Of a stretch of 64,000 nucleotides of DNA, positions 1-10,775 are shown piece by piece. The notes under the pieces were generated by a model. It searched no databases, had not been told where the DNA came from, and saw nothing but the letters and a program-made list of their open reading frames with translations. Where the stretch lies: contig NZ_CACSJJ010000001.1 of assembly GCF_902706295.1 (NCBI RefSeq), positions 124,001 to 188,000 on the forward strand, written 5' to 3'. Numbering within the stretch: the stretch's first letter is position 1; each line of letters opens with the position of its first letter. The translations under genes were made by a program, and so were the position numbers. This stretch comes from Arthrobacter sp. 18067. Lineage in GTDB: Bacteria; Actinomycetota; Actinomycetes; Actinomycetales; Micrococcaceae.

Positions 1-863
1 CCGGCCCGGGCTGGAGCTTCCTCGCGATCGAGGAAAAGAATCCCGCTGGCAAAGTCATTTACGCCCCCTACGGCCCCGTCGCGGAGTCTGTCGAAGCGTT
101 CGACGCCGCCACCGCTGCCTTGGTGGCATTGGCCAGGAAGGAGCATGCGGTCTTCGTCCGGATGGAGCCTGCGGCTGCAGGTTTCACAGCATCCGACGCC
201 GATCCTCACCTCTGGGCGCGCGGCTTCCGGCCGGCGCCAGTCAACCAGCAGCCCGAGCTGAGTTGGATCGTGGACCTGGACGGTGATTTCAAGGACGTCC
301 TGGCGGGCATGAAGCCCACCAACCGGAACCTGTACCGGAATATCCACAAGAAGGGCGTGACGTTCCGGGCTTCCCAGGACCCCGCCGATATTTCCGTGCT
401 CCTCCACTTCCTCCACCTGACCGCTGCCCGGAACGGTTTCAAACCCCAGAGCGATGAATACCTCACCCAGGTAGCCGACTCCCTGCTGCCCTCGGGCGCG
501 GGAACGCTCTTCGTCGCGGAGCTGGAGGGCGAACCGATCGCCGCAGCCTTCGCCTACGACTCCGCGGACACCCGCGTCTACGCCCACGCAGCACTGGACG
601 ATACCCACCGCAAGCTCAGTGCAGGCATTCCCCTTCTGGTAACGCTCATGGCCGACGCCAAGGAGAAGGGCCTCAAGCACGTGGACCTCTGGGGCGTTGC
701 GCCGGAGGACCAGCCGGACCACAAATGGGCTGGCTTCACGGCTTTCAAGAAGTCCTTCGGCGGCCGCGAAGTCTCCTACCCCGGCACATGGGACCTCCCG
801 GTGAACAAACTCCGCTATAGCGCCTACCAATGGGCCAGAAAGCTCCGCGACAAGCTGCGCTAA
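1..863 (+). CDS. FemABX-family peptidyltransferase, 5' end cut by the window
   Basis: The frame is open from base 3, so the N-terminus lies outside the window and 286 residues are visible. The protein resembles FemX/FemAB aminoacyl-tRNA-dependent transferases, which add amino acids to the interpeptide bridge of lipid-linked peptidoglycan precursors at the inner face of the membrane. Family-like signs are the KPTNRNLYRN segment followed by a GNAT-like second half, with YDSADTRVYAHAALDD and then HVDLWGVAPED near the C-terminus; the last stretch ends in a basic tail (ARKLRDKLR). Arthrobacter relatives have multi-residue cross-bridges, so such a gene is expected. It converges on glpX; the gap between them holds two large hairpins. 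The exact amino acid added cannot be told from the sequence. Confidence 0.8.
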   Translation, partial: GPGWSFLAIEEKNPAGKVIYAPYGPVAESVEAFDAATAALVALARKEHAVFVRMEPAAAGFTASDADPHLWARGFRPAPVNQQPELSWIVDLDGDFKDVLAGMKPTNRNLYRNIHKKGVTFRASQDPADISVLLHFLHLTAARNGFKPQSDEYLTQVADSLLPSGAGTLFVAELEGEPIAAAFAYDSADTRVYAHAALDDTHRKLSAGIPLLVTLMADAKEKGLKHVDLWGVAPEDQPDHKWAGFTAFKKSFGGREVSYPGTWDLPVNKLRYSAYQWARKLRDKLR

Positions 864-899
864 ACCTTTTCCAGGGGGCTGACCGTGCCGCCACCACCC

Positions 900-969
900 A
901 CTTTGAAGTCCGTCGGCGCCCCGACACGCCCTAAGTCACGGCGTGTCGGCGGGGACTCCGATCCAAAGT
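900..969. repeat. 70-bp imperfect palindrome
   Basis: The outer ends are ACTTTG at 900-905 and CAAAGT at 964-969, and the inner 10-bp arms CCGACACGCC (921-930) and GGCGTGTCGG (940-949) are perfect with a 9-nt loop; AGTCC/GGACT pairs lie between. It sits between two convergent genes (femX-like and glpX) and could act as a two-way terminator, but it has no T-run. Confidence 0.6.
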
Positions 970-1031
970 AGGTGAACACGGCACGGCCCTCCCCGCCCTT
1001 TATCAGCGCGAAGCCGAACCTGGCCGGACAC

Positions 1032-1119
1032 ACAGAAGGACGGCGAGTATCGCGAAAGCGGCATCAAATCGACGAGGTACGAGGAGATAGCCGCCGAGCG
1101 ATGCTCGCCGTCCTTCTGT
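1032..1119. repeat. 88-bp long hairpin, family 2 copy 1
   Basis: Arms at 1032-1053 and 1098-1119 match over 22 bp with one G-T position (16 perfect outer base pairs). A second short stem GCGGC/GCCGC (1058-1062, 1090-1094) closes a 27-nt loop containing TCAA, CGAGG and ACGAG. The loop words recur in the hairpin at 10776-10854. It lies just past the 3' end of glpX. Confidence 0.7.
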
Positions 1120-1131
1120 TAGCTGCGGGGG

Positions 1132-2169
1132 TTACGGCTTGCGCGCGTACGTCTCCCACTTGGAAGCGTGGTGCTCAGCTTCGACAAAGCGGACCGTCCC
1201 GGACTTGGAGCGCATCACGATGGACTGCGTCATGACGCGGTCCTTCTGGTAGCGCACGCCATGGAGGAGGTCGCCGTCGGTGATGCCGGTCGCTGCGAAG
1301 TAGCAGTTGTCCGAGGTGACGAGGTCGTTGGTGGAGAGGACGCGGTCGAGGTCGTGTCCGGCGTCGATGGCCTTCTGCTTCTCTTCGTCCGACGTCGGCC
1401 ACAGGCGGCCCTGGATGACGCCACCGAGGGACTTGATGGCGCAGGCTGCAACGATGCCTTCCGGGGTGCCACCGATGCCCATGAGGGCGTCCACACCGGT
1501 GCCGGAGCGGGCTGCTGCGATGGCGCCGGCCACGTCGCCGTCCATGATGAACTTGGTGCGTGCACCGGCTTCGCGGATTTCTTCCACGAGGGGGCGGTGG
1601 CGGTCGCGGTCCAGGATCATGACGTTGAGCTGGTTGACCTTGACGCCCTTGGCCTTGGCGATGAGGTGCAGGTTCTGCTTGACGGGCAAGCGAAGGTCAA
1701 CCATGTCGGCAGCTTCAGGGCCGGTGACCAGCTTCTCCATGTAGAAGACAGCCGAGGGGTCGAACATGGAGCCGCGCTCGGCAACTGCCAGCACTGCGAG
1801 GGCGTTGTTGATGCCGAGGGCGGTCAGGCGGGTTCCATCGATGGGATCGACGGCGACGTCACACTCAGGGCCGGTGCCGTCACCAACCTGCTCGCCGTTG
1901 AACAGCATGGGGGCTTCATCTTTTTCGCCTTCACCGATGACCACGACGCCATTGAAGTGGACGGTGTGAAGGAACGAACGCATAGCGTCGACGGCGGCGC
2001 CGTCTGCCTTGTTTTTGTCGCCGAAGCCTACCCAGTGGCCGCCGGCAATGGCCGCGGCTTCGGTGACTCGGACGAGTTCAAGCGCAAGGTTGCGGTCGGG
2101 TTCGTCGATGCCGACGGCGAGCGACGGCGAAATCGTGGAATACTGCTGGGTCATTGGTGCAGGAGACAC
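1132..2169 (-). CDS. glpX: Class II fructose-1,6-bisphosphatase
   Basis: 345-residue cytoplasmic enzyme that removes the 1-phosphate of fructose 1,6-bisphosphate in gluconeogenesis. Class II signature motifs are clear: [15 protein letters not shown] (about residues 79-93), the metal-binding DPIDGT (about 108) and GIGGTPEG (about 231). The length is normal for actinobacterial GlpX. A GTG start at 2169 is preferred over ATG 2154 because AGAGG lies six bases upstream of the GTG while nothing suitable precedes the ATG. It is transcribed divergently from the DUF4245 gene, an arrangement conserved in mycobacteria (Rv1099c/Rv1100, from memory). Confidence 0.95.
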   Translation of the reverse strand: MSPAPMTQQYSTISPSLAVGIDEPDRNLALELVRVTEAAAIAGGHWVGFGDKNKADGAAVDAMRSFLHTVHFNGVVVIGEGEKDEAPMLFNGEQVGDGTGPECDVAVDPIDGTRLTALGINNALAVLAVAERGSMFDPSAVFYMEKLVTGPEAADMVDLRLPVKQNLHLIAKAKGVKVNQLNVMILDRDRHRPLVEEIREAGARTKFIMDGDVAGAIAAARSGTGVDALMGIGGTPEGIVAACAIKSLGGVIQGRLWPTSDEEKQKAIDAGHDLDRVLSTNDLVTSDNCYFAATGITDGDLLHGVRYQKDRVMTQSIVMRSKSGTVRFVEAEHHASKWETYARKP

Positions 2170-2354
2170 TTAAACCTCTTCTTCGAGTGACGATTCACGG
2201 GACCGGACATGGTTGCACGGGGCAACCCGGGGTTCCTCTACCAACGATCATAGTCGCCGCATCCCATGGGAGTCGTTGGATGACCACAGCCCGCAATACC
2301 GGTGGTGAGGTTGCCGGATGTGTGTTCCCTGCCGCGATAAGGGATCATGGAGGG

Positions 2355-3056
2355 GTGAGTGAAACGCAGGACAAGCCCGCAGCTGAGAACCAATCGGACG
2401 CTGCAGAGGCTAAGCAAAACGATGCCCAGGCCATCCCGGATGCCCCGTATAAACCCGTCATTGCGGCGAAAGCTGCCAAGCGGGCCAACGCTTCTGTCAT
2501 TGGCATGGTCATTGCCCTGCTGGTCTGCGTCCTGGCGTTCCTCCCCATCGTTTTGATGAACCCGGCTCCCAAGGGTGAGGGCTTCAGGCCCAATGTCGAT
2601 GTGGCGGCCATCGCCCGGAACGCCACAGGTGTGGCAGGATTCACACCGGTTACCCCGGATACCGGCGACACATTCAAACCCAACTACGCGCGCTGGGAGT
2701 CCGGCACAGGATCCGGTGTCCCGACCTGGGAGATTGGTTTCCTGACACCCAAGGAGGCCTTCATTGGCCTCACCCAAACGAGCCAGGCCAACCCCACCTG
2801 GGTCTTGCAGCAGACGGAGAACCTTCCCGTCACTGGCACGCGCAACGCGGGCGGTCAGGACTGGGAGCTGCGTGACTCCGGCAAGGAAAAGCGCAGCATG
2901 GTCTTGGAGTATCGGGGTACCACCCTCATCCTGAGCGGCACCGCAAGCCTTGACGAGTTCGCCACGCTGGCGGCCGCCGTCGTCAAGTCCGCGGACCAGG
3001 CACCGTTGCCGTCCGCTCCAGCCACGGCGACTCCTTCCGCGCAGCCGTCCGCTTAA
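2355..3056 (+). CDS. DUF4245 family membrane-anchored protein
   Basis: 233 residues from a GTG start at 2355. A charged Glu/Ala/Lys-rich cytoplasmic head of about 50 residues precedes one membrane segment (VIGMVIALLVCVLAFLPIVL, about 54-73); the remaining about 160 residues lie outside the cell and end in an Ala/Pro/Thr/Ser tail. The family has no established function. The frame stays open to 2154, but that extension overlaps the divergent promoter of glpX and looks non-coding. GGAGG is only one base before the GTG, so the true ribosome site may be GATAAGGG further up. Pairing with glpX is conserved in actinobacteria. Confidence 0.85.
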   Translation: MSETQDKPAAENQSDAAEAKQNDAQAIPDAPYKPVIAAKAAKRANASVIGMVIALLVCVLAFLPIVLMNPAPKGEGFRPNVDVAAIARNATGVAGFTPVTPDTGDTFKPNYARWESGTGSGVPTWEIGFLTPKEAFIGLTQTSQANPTWVLQQTENLPVTGTRNAGGQDWELRDSGKEKRSMVLEYRGTTLILSGTASLDEFATLAAAVVKSADQAPLPSAPATATPSAQPSA

Positions 3057-3125
3057 GACCTGGCATCCGCCTCACTGGCGCAACAGTTTCACGGACTGCC
3101 ACCTCTGCGCCGTAAAGTAAGGCTC

Positions 3126-3740
3126 GTGCCTACTTACCTGACTCCAGCCCTGGCGTGGCGCCGTCTCCGCGAGGGCAACGAACGTTTTGTTTCCGGCGAA
3201 TCCCTGCACCCCAACCAGGATGCTTCGCGACGATCTTCCCTCATCGAGAACCAGAATCCCTTTGCCGTGATCTTCGGCTGCTCGGATTCCCGGCTTGCTG
3301 CAGAAATCATTTTCGATCTCGGACTCGGCGACGCCTTCGTGGTCCGTACGGCCGGCCAGGTCATTGATGACGCAGTTCTCGGTTCCCTTGAGTACAGCAT
3401 CAGTGAACTCCGGGTTCCGCTGATCGTCATCCTCGGCCACGACAGCTGCGGTGCCGTGAAGGCCACCAAGGCAGCCGTTGAGACGGGTGAGATGCCTCCG
3501 GGCTTCATCCGCGACCTCGTGGAGCGCATTACACCGTCAGTCCTGACGGCCAAGCGCAACAGCCAGGAGGACGTCAACGACATGGTGGTGGAGCACGTGA
3601 AGCAAACCGCGGCCCGCCTGGCGGACAGCTCGCGTGTGATTTCCGACGCCATCGACGACGGCCGCGTTGCTGTTATCGGCCTGTCGTACAAGCTCGATGA
3701 GGGCCGCGCGGCCCTCGTTTCCGGGATCGGCAAGCTCTAG
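3126..3740 (+). CDS. Beta-class carbonic anhydrase
   Basis: 204-residue cytoplasmic zinc enzyme interconverting CO2 and bicarbonate. The zinc ligands are visible: Cys and the Asp-Arg pair of CSDSRL (about residue 52), and His and Cys of GHDSCGA (about 105-111). The length is typical of beta-class enzymes. Translation starts at GTG 3126; no strong ribosome site is seen. It lies between the DUF4245 gene and fumC in the same direction, and its own hairpin terminator at 3746-3773 separates it from fumC. Bicarbonate supply for carboxylases is the likely role. Confidence 0.93.
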   Translation: MPTYLTPALAWRRLREGNERFVSGESLHPNQDASRRSSLIENQNPFAVIFGCSDSRLAAEIIFDLGLGDAFVVRTAGQVIDDAVLGSLEYSISELRVPLIVILGHDSCGAVKATKAAVETGEMPPGFIRDLVERITPSVLTAKRNSQEDVNDMVVEHVKQTAARLADSSRVISDAIDDGRVAVIGLSYKLDEGRAALVSGIGKL

Positions 3741-3745
3741 GAGGC

Positions 3746-3773
3746 CGTGCTCCGGCCCCAGCGCCGGAGCACG
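3746..3773 (+). terminator. Hairpin after carbonic anhydrase
   Basis: Perfect 11-bp stem CGTGCTCCGGC / GCCGGAGCACG with a 6-nt loop, starting five bases after the stop codon. No strong T-run follows, so termination may be partial or Rho-assisted. Confidence 0.65.
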
Positions 3774-3827
3774 TAGCACTCCCCTCCGGGTTTTCTGTGG
3801 GACGTCCAATCGCCCTAAGCTAGCCCC

Positions 3828-5255
3828 ATGACTTCCACCACTGAGTTCCGTATTGAACATGACACGATGGGCGAAGTTCGCGTCCCCGTGAACGCCCTGT
3901 ACCGCGCCCAGACGCAGCGTGCTGTGGAGAACTTCCCGATCTCCGGCAAGACGCTTGAGCGCACCCACATCGAGGCCCTGGCCCGCGTGAAGAAGGCAGC
4001 CGCACTGGCGAACGCCGAACTGGGGGTGCTCGAAGGCGAGCTTGCCCAGGCCATCGCCGCAGCTGCCGATGAGGTTGCAACCGGCAAGTATGACGGCGAC
4101 TTCCCGATCGACGTCTTCCAGACCGGCTCGGGTACGTCCTCCAACATGAACACCAACGAGGTCATCGCGGAGCTCGCATCGCGTGCCCTCGCAGCTGCCG
4201 GGAGTGACAAGGTTGTCCACCCGAATGACCACGTGAACGCTTCACAATCCTCCAACGACGTCTTCCCGACGTCCGTGCACGTTGCCGCTACCTCGGCCCT
4301 GATCAACGACCTGATCCCGGCCCTTGAGTATCTGGCAGCCTCCTTGGACCGCAAGGCTGTTGAGTTCAAGGACGTGGTCAAGTCCGGCCGCACGCACCTC
4401 ATGGACGCAACGCCCGTCATGCTCGGCCAGGAGTTCGGCGGCTACGCAGCGCAGGTCCGCTACGGCATCGAGCGCATCAACGCAGCACTCCCCCGCGTTG
4501 CCGAGGTTCCGTTGGGCGGCACCGCCGTCGGTACCGGCATCAACACCCCGGCCGGCTTCCCTGAGCGCGTCATCGAAATCCTCGCCGCCGACACCGGCCT
4601 GCCGCTCACCGAGGCGCGCGACCACTTCGAGGCCCAGGCAAACCGCGACGGCCTCATCGAAGGCTCCAGCCAGCTGCGCAACATTGCGATCTCCTTCATG
4701 AAGATCAACAACGACCTCCGCTGGATGGGCTCCGGCCCCAACACGGGCCTCGGCGAGATCGCCATCCCGGACCTTCAGCCGGGCTCCTCGATCATGCCGG
4801 GCAAGGTCAATCCGGTCATCTGCGAAGCCTCGATCATGGCCTGCGCCCAGGTGATCGGCAACGACACCACCATCGCTTGGTCCGGCACCAACGGCGCCTT
4901 CGAGCTGAACGTCGGAATCCCAGTCATGGCCGCCAACCTTCTTGAGTCCATCCGCCTGCTGGCCAACACCAGCCGCGTCATGGCCGACAAGATGATCGAC
5001 GGCATCACCGCCAACGTGGAGCGCGCCCGCTTCCTGGCCGAAGCTTCCCCGTCCATCGTGACCCCGCTGAACAAGTTCATCGGTTACGAAAACGCGGCCA
5101 AGATCGCCAAGATCGCCGTCAAGGAGGGCCTGACCATCCGCCAGGCAACCGAGAAGCTCGGCTTCGTCGGTGATGGCGAGGGTCAGGTTTCCGAGGCTGA
5201 GCTGGACAAGGCCCTGGACGTCACCACCATGACGTCCCCTGCGCACAAGGCTTAA
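3828..5255 (+). CDS. fumC: Class II fumarate hydratase
   Basis: 475-residue oxygen-stable fumarase, which hydrates fumarate to malate in the TCA cycle as a homotetramer. Visible family signs are [14 protein letters not shown] (about residue 102), the [11 protein letters not shown] segment (about 140) and the superfamily signature [11 protein letters not shown] (about 322). The length is near that of E. coli FumC. The start is ATG 3828. It stands alone, closed by a strong hairpin at 5266-5313. Its closeness to glpX and phoH matches the mycobacterial order (Rv1098c). Aspartase is the nearest alternative, but gene context and overall sequence favour fumarase. Confidence 0.96.
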   Translation: MTSTTEFRIEHDTMGEVRVPVNALYRAQTQRAVENFPISGKTLERTHIEALARVKKAAALANAELGVLEGELAQAIAAAADEVATGKYDGDFPIDVFQTGSGTSSNMNTNEVIAELASRALAAAGSDKVVHPNDHVNASQSSNDVFPTSVHVAATSALINDLIPALEYLAASLDRKAVEFKDVVKSGRTHLMDATPVMLGQEFGGYAAQVRYGIERINAALPRVAEVPLGGTAVGTGINTPAGFPERVIEILAADTGLPLTEARDHFEAQANRDGLIEGSSQLRNIAISFMKINNDLRWMGSGPNTGLGEIAIPDLQPGSSIMPGKVNPVICEASIMACAQVIGNDTTIAWSGTNGAFELNVGIPVMAANLLESIRLLANTSRVMADKMIDGITANVERARFLAEASPSIVTPLNKFIGYENAAKIAKIAVKEGLTIRQATEKLGFVGDGEGQVSEAELDKALDVTTMTSPAHKA

Positions 5256-5265
5256 TACTCAAAGC

Positions 5266-5313
5266 ACGACGACGGCCGGTACCTTTCGCACGAAAGGTAC
5301 CGGCCGTCGTCGT
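5266..5313 (+). terminator. fumC terminator, 22-bp perfect stem
   Basis: Arms 5266-5287 and 5292-5313 are perfectly complementary over 22 bp around the tetraloop GCAC. The stem base reads ACGACGACGG, also seen in the sdhB terminator at 62196-62243. There is no T-run. Confidence 0.85.
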
Positions 5314-5361
5314 ATCCGGGAAGGTCAGCCCGGAACTATGAGCAACAGCACACAGTTTTCT

Positions 5362-5390
5362 TTTTGCACTTTTTGGTCAGGAGTGCAAAA
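5362..5390. promoter_or_regulatory. Putative TetR operator
   Basis: Perfect 9-bp inverted repeat TTTTGCACT (5362-5370) and AGTGCAAAA (5382-5390) with an 11-bp spacer, 10 bp before the GTG start of the TetR gene. A third half-site AGTGCAAA lies at 5409-5416, inside the first codons. This layout suits autorepression and control of the coupled exporter. Confidence 0.6.
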
Positions 5391-5399
5391 CTTTACTTT

Positions 5400-7753
<2,354 letters not shown>

Positions 7754-7755
7754 TT

Positions 7756-8232
7756 TCAGTCCTCCAGTTGGTATGCCACGGGGCCTTCGGGCTCCGTGGC
7801 AAGCCTGATGGCTTCAAGGTTTCCGTCGCTCATGTCCGGGAGGTCGTCCAATGCGAACCATCCGACGGCCAGCGATTCGTCGTCGTTAACCCGGGCCTCC
7901 CCGGACACGTACCGGCACCGGAACGTGATGTCCAGGAAGTCGCAAACGTCGCCATTGGGGAACGTCACCGGCCCTACAACCCCGACACCGATGATGCGCT
8001 CGGTCTCGGCCACCACAGCTGTTTCCTCGAAGATTTCCCGCACGAGCCCAGGCGCTGGATGTTCCCCGGGCTCCAGCATTCCGGTGATGAGGGCCCAGTG
8101 GCCGTTGTCGGCACGCTGGCCCAACAAAACCCTGCCTTCTTCATCGAAGACCACTCCCCGGACGGCTGGCAGCCATAAGGGGTCGTTGCCGATCTTTTCC
8201 CGCAGTTTGAGCACAAATTCGGGGGCACCCAT
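7756..8232 (-). CDS. NUDIX hydrolase
   Basis: 158-residue cytoplasmic pyrophosphohydrolase. The NUDIX box is present at about residues 49-71: G, then five residues, E, seven residues, REIFEE, but the position normally occupied by the final Gly reads Ala (EETAVV). Substrates of the family are nucleoside diphosphates linked to other groups; none can be assigned here. The ATG at 8232 is chosen because GGAAAG lies seven bases upstream; the frame continues upstream but only into the preceding gene. It starts two bases after the stop of the META-domain gene, so both form one unit. Its stop lies close to the stop of the convergent exporter gene. Confidence 0.88.
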   Translation of the reverse strand: MGAPEFVLKLREKIGNDPLWLPAVRGVVFDEEGRVLLGQRADNGHWALITGMLEPGEHPAPGLVREIFEETAVVAETERIIGVGVVGPVTFPNGDVCDFLDITFRCRYVSGEARVNDDESLAVGWFALDDLPDMSDGNLEAIRLATEPEGPVAYQLED

Positions 8233-8234
8233 GG

Positions 8235-8591
8235 TCAGCTTTCCTTCAATTCGACGGTGGCATGTGAGTTGTGCAGGGTAAGGGTATCGCCGTCGAGCTT
8301 CCACTGGACGGGCTGCTCAAAGAGCTTCTCTGTATAGGCCTGGTAGCTGCCCGTGGGCTCCTCGCAACCCTTCTCGGTGGCTGCCATCCACAGCTGACTC
8401 AGGACATCATCCTGCACTGAAACGGCCACCTGCAGGTGGTTGCACGGTGTGCGGACGAAGATGGTCCACTCTCCGTTGGCGTGCCGCGAGCTCACCCTCA
8501 GCGACACCGTTCCGAGCCACGCCACATCTCCCGTGGCATCGGCGCAGAAGATCGACGCTCCCAGCAAAAACCTCAACCGGATCCGCTGCAT
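8235..8591 (-). CDS. META-domain-like (HslJ-type) small protein
   Basis: 118 residues. The pattern resembles META/HslJ domains: a repeated beta-strand layout, a mid-protein KGCEEPTGSY motif (about residue 73) and a late WKLDGDTLTLHNS motif (about 97). A short hydrophobic N-terminus (RLRFLLGASIFCADA) might be a first strand rather than a signal peptide. The start ATG 8591 has GAGAGG six bases upstream. The META family is poorly understood; E. coli HslJ is an outer-membrane-linked heat-inducible protein, a location that does not exist here. It is the first gene of a two-gene unit with the NUDIX hydrolase. Confidence 0.65.
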   Translation of the reverse strand: MQRIRLRFLLGASIFCADATGDVAWLGTVSLRVSSRHANGEWTIFVRTPCNHLQVAVSVQDDVLSQLWMAATEKGCEEPTGSYQAYTEKLFEQPVQWKLDGDTLTLHNSHATVELKES

Positions 8592-8641
8592 CGCAACCTC
8601 TCGTGGCGCGCCTGAAAACTCGCTGGGCTAAGCATCCCGCA

Positions 8642-8659
8642 CTCCGGTAATCACGGAGA
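8642..8659. terminator. Small hairpin after the prepilin peptidase gene
   Basis: CTCCG / CGGAG arms with an 8-nt loop, in the 115-bp gap between the stop of the prepilin peptidase gene (8707) and the start of the META gene (8591), both on the minus strand. It is a weak stem with no T-run; the remainder of the gap shows nothing else. Confidence 0.3.
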
Positions 8660-8706
8660 ACACGGGGAGGTTGCAGTTTGGCCGCAGTTGGCACTGGATG
8701 GACGCT

Positions 8707-9252
8707 TCACCCAGGCAGCAGCACCATGCTCACGGCGGCACCTGCCAGCATGAAGGGACCAAAAGGGATGGCCGAGCCCAGTGTGCCATGGCGTGACACC
8801 AGGATGATCAGGCTCCAGAGCCCGCCCAGGACGAAGGCAGCAAATGTCCCTGCGAATACATGGCCCCACCCCAAGTAGCCCAGGTAGAGTCCGAGCACTC
8901 CTGCGAGTTTGACGTCCCCGAATCCCATCCCCGGCGGGTGGATCAGCCGCAACACGAAGTAGAAAAGCCAAAGAACAGCGCCGCCGGCGATTACTCCAAG
9001 GCCCGGCACGCCGAGCACCACAGCGCCAACTGCCGGGCCTGCGTCAGAGAAGAACGCGACCAGCGCAGCAGCCAGCAGGAGCACCCCGGCCACGGCGTAC
9101 GACGGAAACACGATGCGGTTGGGCAACAGGTGGCTCCGAATGTCTACCACCGTGAGCCGGACAGCCATCACCACGAAGTACAGGCAAGCGGCCACAACGA
9201 GCCAGAAACCCAGCGGGCTGGCATCCCAGAGTTCGGAGAGTCGTCGGATCAC
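8707..9252 (-). CDS. Prepilin peptidase-like A24 family protein
   Basis: 181-residue membrane protein with about six hydrophobic segments. The two catalytic aspartates of A24 peptidases are visible in VVDIRSHLLPNRI (about residue 35) and GFGDVKL (about 114). It lacks the N-terminal methylase region of bifunctional PilD, so it resembles the short single-domain form. Such enzymes cut leader peptides from type IV pilin-like proteins. No pilin, ATPase or other secretion gene is near, so its substrate must be encoded elsewhere. It is divergent from the hypothetical gene at 9308, with only about 55 bp between the starts. Confidence 0.85.
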   Translation of the reverse strand: MIRRLSELWDASPLGFWLVVAACLYFVVMAVRLTVVDIRSHLLPNRIVFPSYAVAGVLLLAAALVAFFSDAGPAVGAVVLGVPGLGVIAGGAVLWLFYFVLRLIHPPGMGFGDVKLAGVLGLYLGYLGWGHVFAGTFAAFVLGGLWSLIILVSRHGTLGSAIPFGPFMLAGAAVSMVLLPG

Positions 9253-9307
9253 CCTCGGATGCTATCCCGGTTTGGCCCCGAAGCCCGCTTGAACGGCTAG
9301 GTAAACT

Positions 9308-10075
9308 GTGGATATGGGGCGCTACAGTGCAGCTGGATCAGGTTTCGACATGTCCTCCACCTTCCGGAATCTTTGCCGTTCTTCTCCGTGGAAGTGGACG
9401 AGCCTCCGCTTCGAGTACCTGGAGCGTCCCGGGACGGGCGCCAGCATGGTCCGCGCCTGGCTGCGGCGCCCTGGCGCGCTTCGCCTGGAGACACCGGATG
9501 GCCTGCTGCTGCACAGCACCACCGGCATCAACGATTCCCGGGATGGTCTGTATGTGTCCGCCACACGCCGTTCGTGGTTGCTTCCCGCCCATCTGGTAAC
9601 CCCCGTTTATGACGACGCCGGTCTGGTCCGCCGTCGCCCGGAGGCCGCCTACGGCGAGCCCTCCTTCGGTAACGGCCGGCTCGCCGCCGCACTGGACCCG
9701 GTGGAACTGGCAGGCAACGCCCCCGTGCCATTGGAATTCCCGGACACCAACCGGGTCTTCCTGGAGGAACCGCGGCAGGTGGACCACGAGGGCCGCCCGG
9801 CCCTTGAAACTGTAGTGACCCGCAGCAGGACCTACGTACCCTCTGATGCGGCCGAGCCCCTCGCCCACCCCGGCCGGACATTGATAAGGATCGACGCCGG
9901 CACTGGAGTTTGCGTTGCGAGCCAGAGCCTTGACGGGGACTCCTCCGGCACGGGCCACTGGCTGAAGATCCTGGCGGTCGACGAGTACATGCTGGACGAC
10001 CTTTTCCTGGCTGAGTCCATGAACCTCACCGACGTCCGGCGCCACATCCCGTGGGACATCGGCCCCGCGGCCTGA
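9308..10075 (+). CDS. Hypothetical protein, 255 aa
   Basis: I do not recognise a family. The protein appears soluble, with no signal peptide or membrane helix. It contains strand-rich segments (ALRLETPDGLLLHST, RTYVPSDAAEPL) and many Arg/Pro; the TLIRIDAGTGVCVASQS segment followed by ILAVDEYMLDDLFL is reminiscent of outer beta-strands in LolA/RseB-like folds, but this is only an impression. Translation could start at GTG 9308 or ATG 9314. It is divergent from the prepilin peptidase gene and followed 32 bp later by a GNAT gene in the same direction. Confidence 0.65.
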   Translation: MDMGRYSAAGSGFDMSSTFRNLCRSSPWKWTSLRFEYLERPGTGASMVRAWLRRPGALRLETPDGLLLHSTTGINDSRDGLYVSATRRSWLLPAHLVTPVYDDAGLVRRRPEAAYGEPSFGNGRLAAALDPVELAGNAPVPLEFPDTNRVFLEEPRQVDHEGRPALETVVTRSRTYVPSDAAEPLAHPGRTLIRIDAGTGVCVASQSLDGDSSGTGHWLKILAVDEYMLDDLFLAESMNLTDVRRHIPWDIGPAA

Positions 10076-10107
10076 GCGGCAGCCGGATTCCGGGCTAAGC
10101 TACGGCG

Positions 10108-10752
10108 ATGACATTGCTGGCAGAAATCTGGCCCCCGTTCGGACTCTCCCTCACCACCCCGAGGTTGACCATCCGTCCCGTTTTTGACGAAGACATCCCC
10201 TCCGCAGTGGCCGCAGCCCGATCCGGCGTCCACGAGCCAGGCAAGAGCCCCTTCAGCACCCCTTGGACCGACCTTCCGGACGACGAACTCGCCCCCAACA
10301 TGGCCCAGTGGTACTGGCGCTGCAGAGCCAATTTCACGCCCGAGTCCTGGACCCTTCTCCTCGCGGTGTGGCACGACGACGAATTTCTCGGAGTCCAGGA
10401 CATCGGCGCCAAGAACTTCAAGACCCTGAAAACAGTCAGCACGGGCTCCTGGCTCAAGCAGTCCGCACAAGGCCGGGGCTTCGGCAAGGAGATGAGGGCC
10501 GCCGTCGTGAGTTTCGCCTTTGATTACCTGGGCGCCGAAGTAGCCGAGTCAGAGGCCGCCTCTTGGAACCAACAATCCCTGGGCGTCTCCACCAGCCTCG
10601 GCTACGAACCCAACGGCATCTTCCGCGACGGCTGGGGCGACAAAGTCGAAGAGGTCCAAAAAGTCCGCCTCACCCCCACCACCTTCAAACGCCCGGACTG
10701 GACCCTCAAAGTCCAAGGCCACGAAGCCTTTTCCCAACACCTGGGGATCTAG
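10108..10752 (+). CDS. GNAT-family N-acetyltransferase (RimJ/RimL-like)
   Basis: 214 residues. The order is that of RimJ/RimL-type acetyltransferases: an opening LTTPRLTIRPVFDEDI (about residues 15-30), a central strand LLLAVWHDDEFLGVQDI (about 82-98), and an acetyl-CoA loop region SAQGRGFGKEM (about 118-128; Q-x-x-G-x-G/A pattern), then NQQSLGVSTSLGYEPNG (about 154-170). These enzymes acetylate N-termini of proteins or small amines using acetyl-CoA. The substrate is not inferable. It may be co-transcribed with the hypothetical upstream. A long hairpin repeat follows it at 10776-10854. Confidence 0.85.
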   Translation: MTLLAEIWPPFGLSLTTPRLTIRPVFDEDIPSAVAAARSGVHEPGKSPFSTPWTDLPDDELAPNMAQWYWRCRANFTPESWTLLLAVWHDDEFLGVQDIGAKNFKTLKTVSTGSWLKQSAQGRGFGKEMRAAVVSFAFDYLGAEVAESEAASWNQQSLGVSTSLGYEPNGIFRDGWGDKVEEVQKVRLTPTTFKRPDWTLKVQGHEAFSQHLGI

Positions 10753-10775
10753 CAACTTCCGGTGAGCGGCTGGCA

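Noticed and set aside
972..1235. Small open frame in the femX-glpX gap
   Set aside because: It runs through the long hairpin repeat and into the antisense of glpX.
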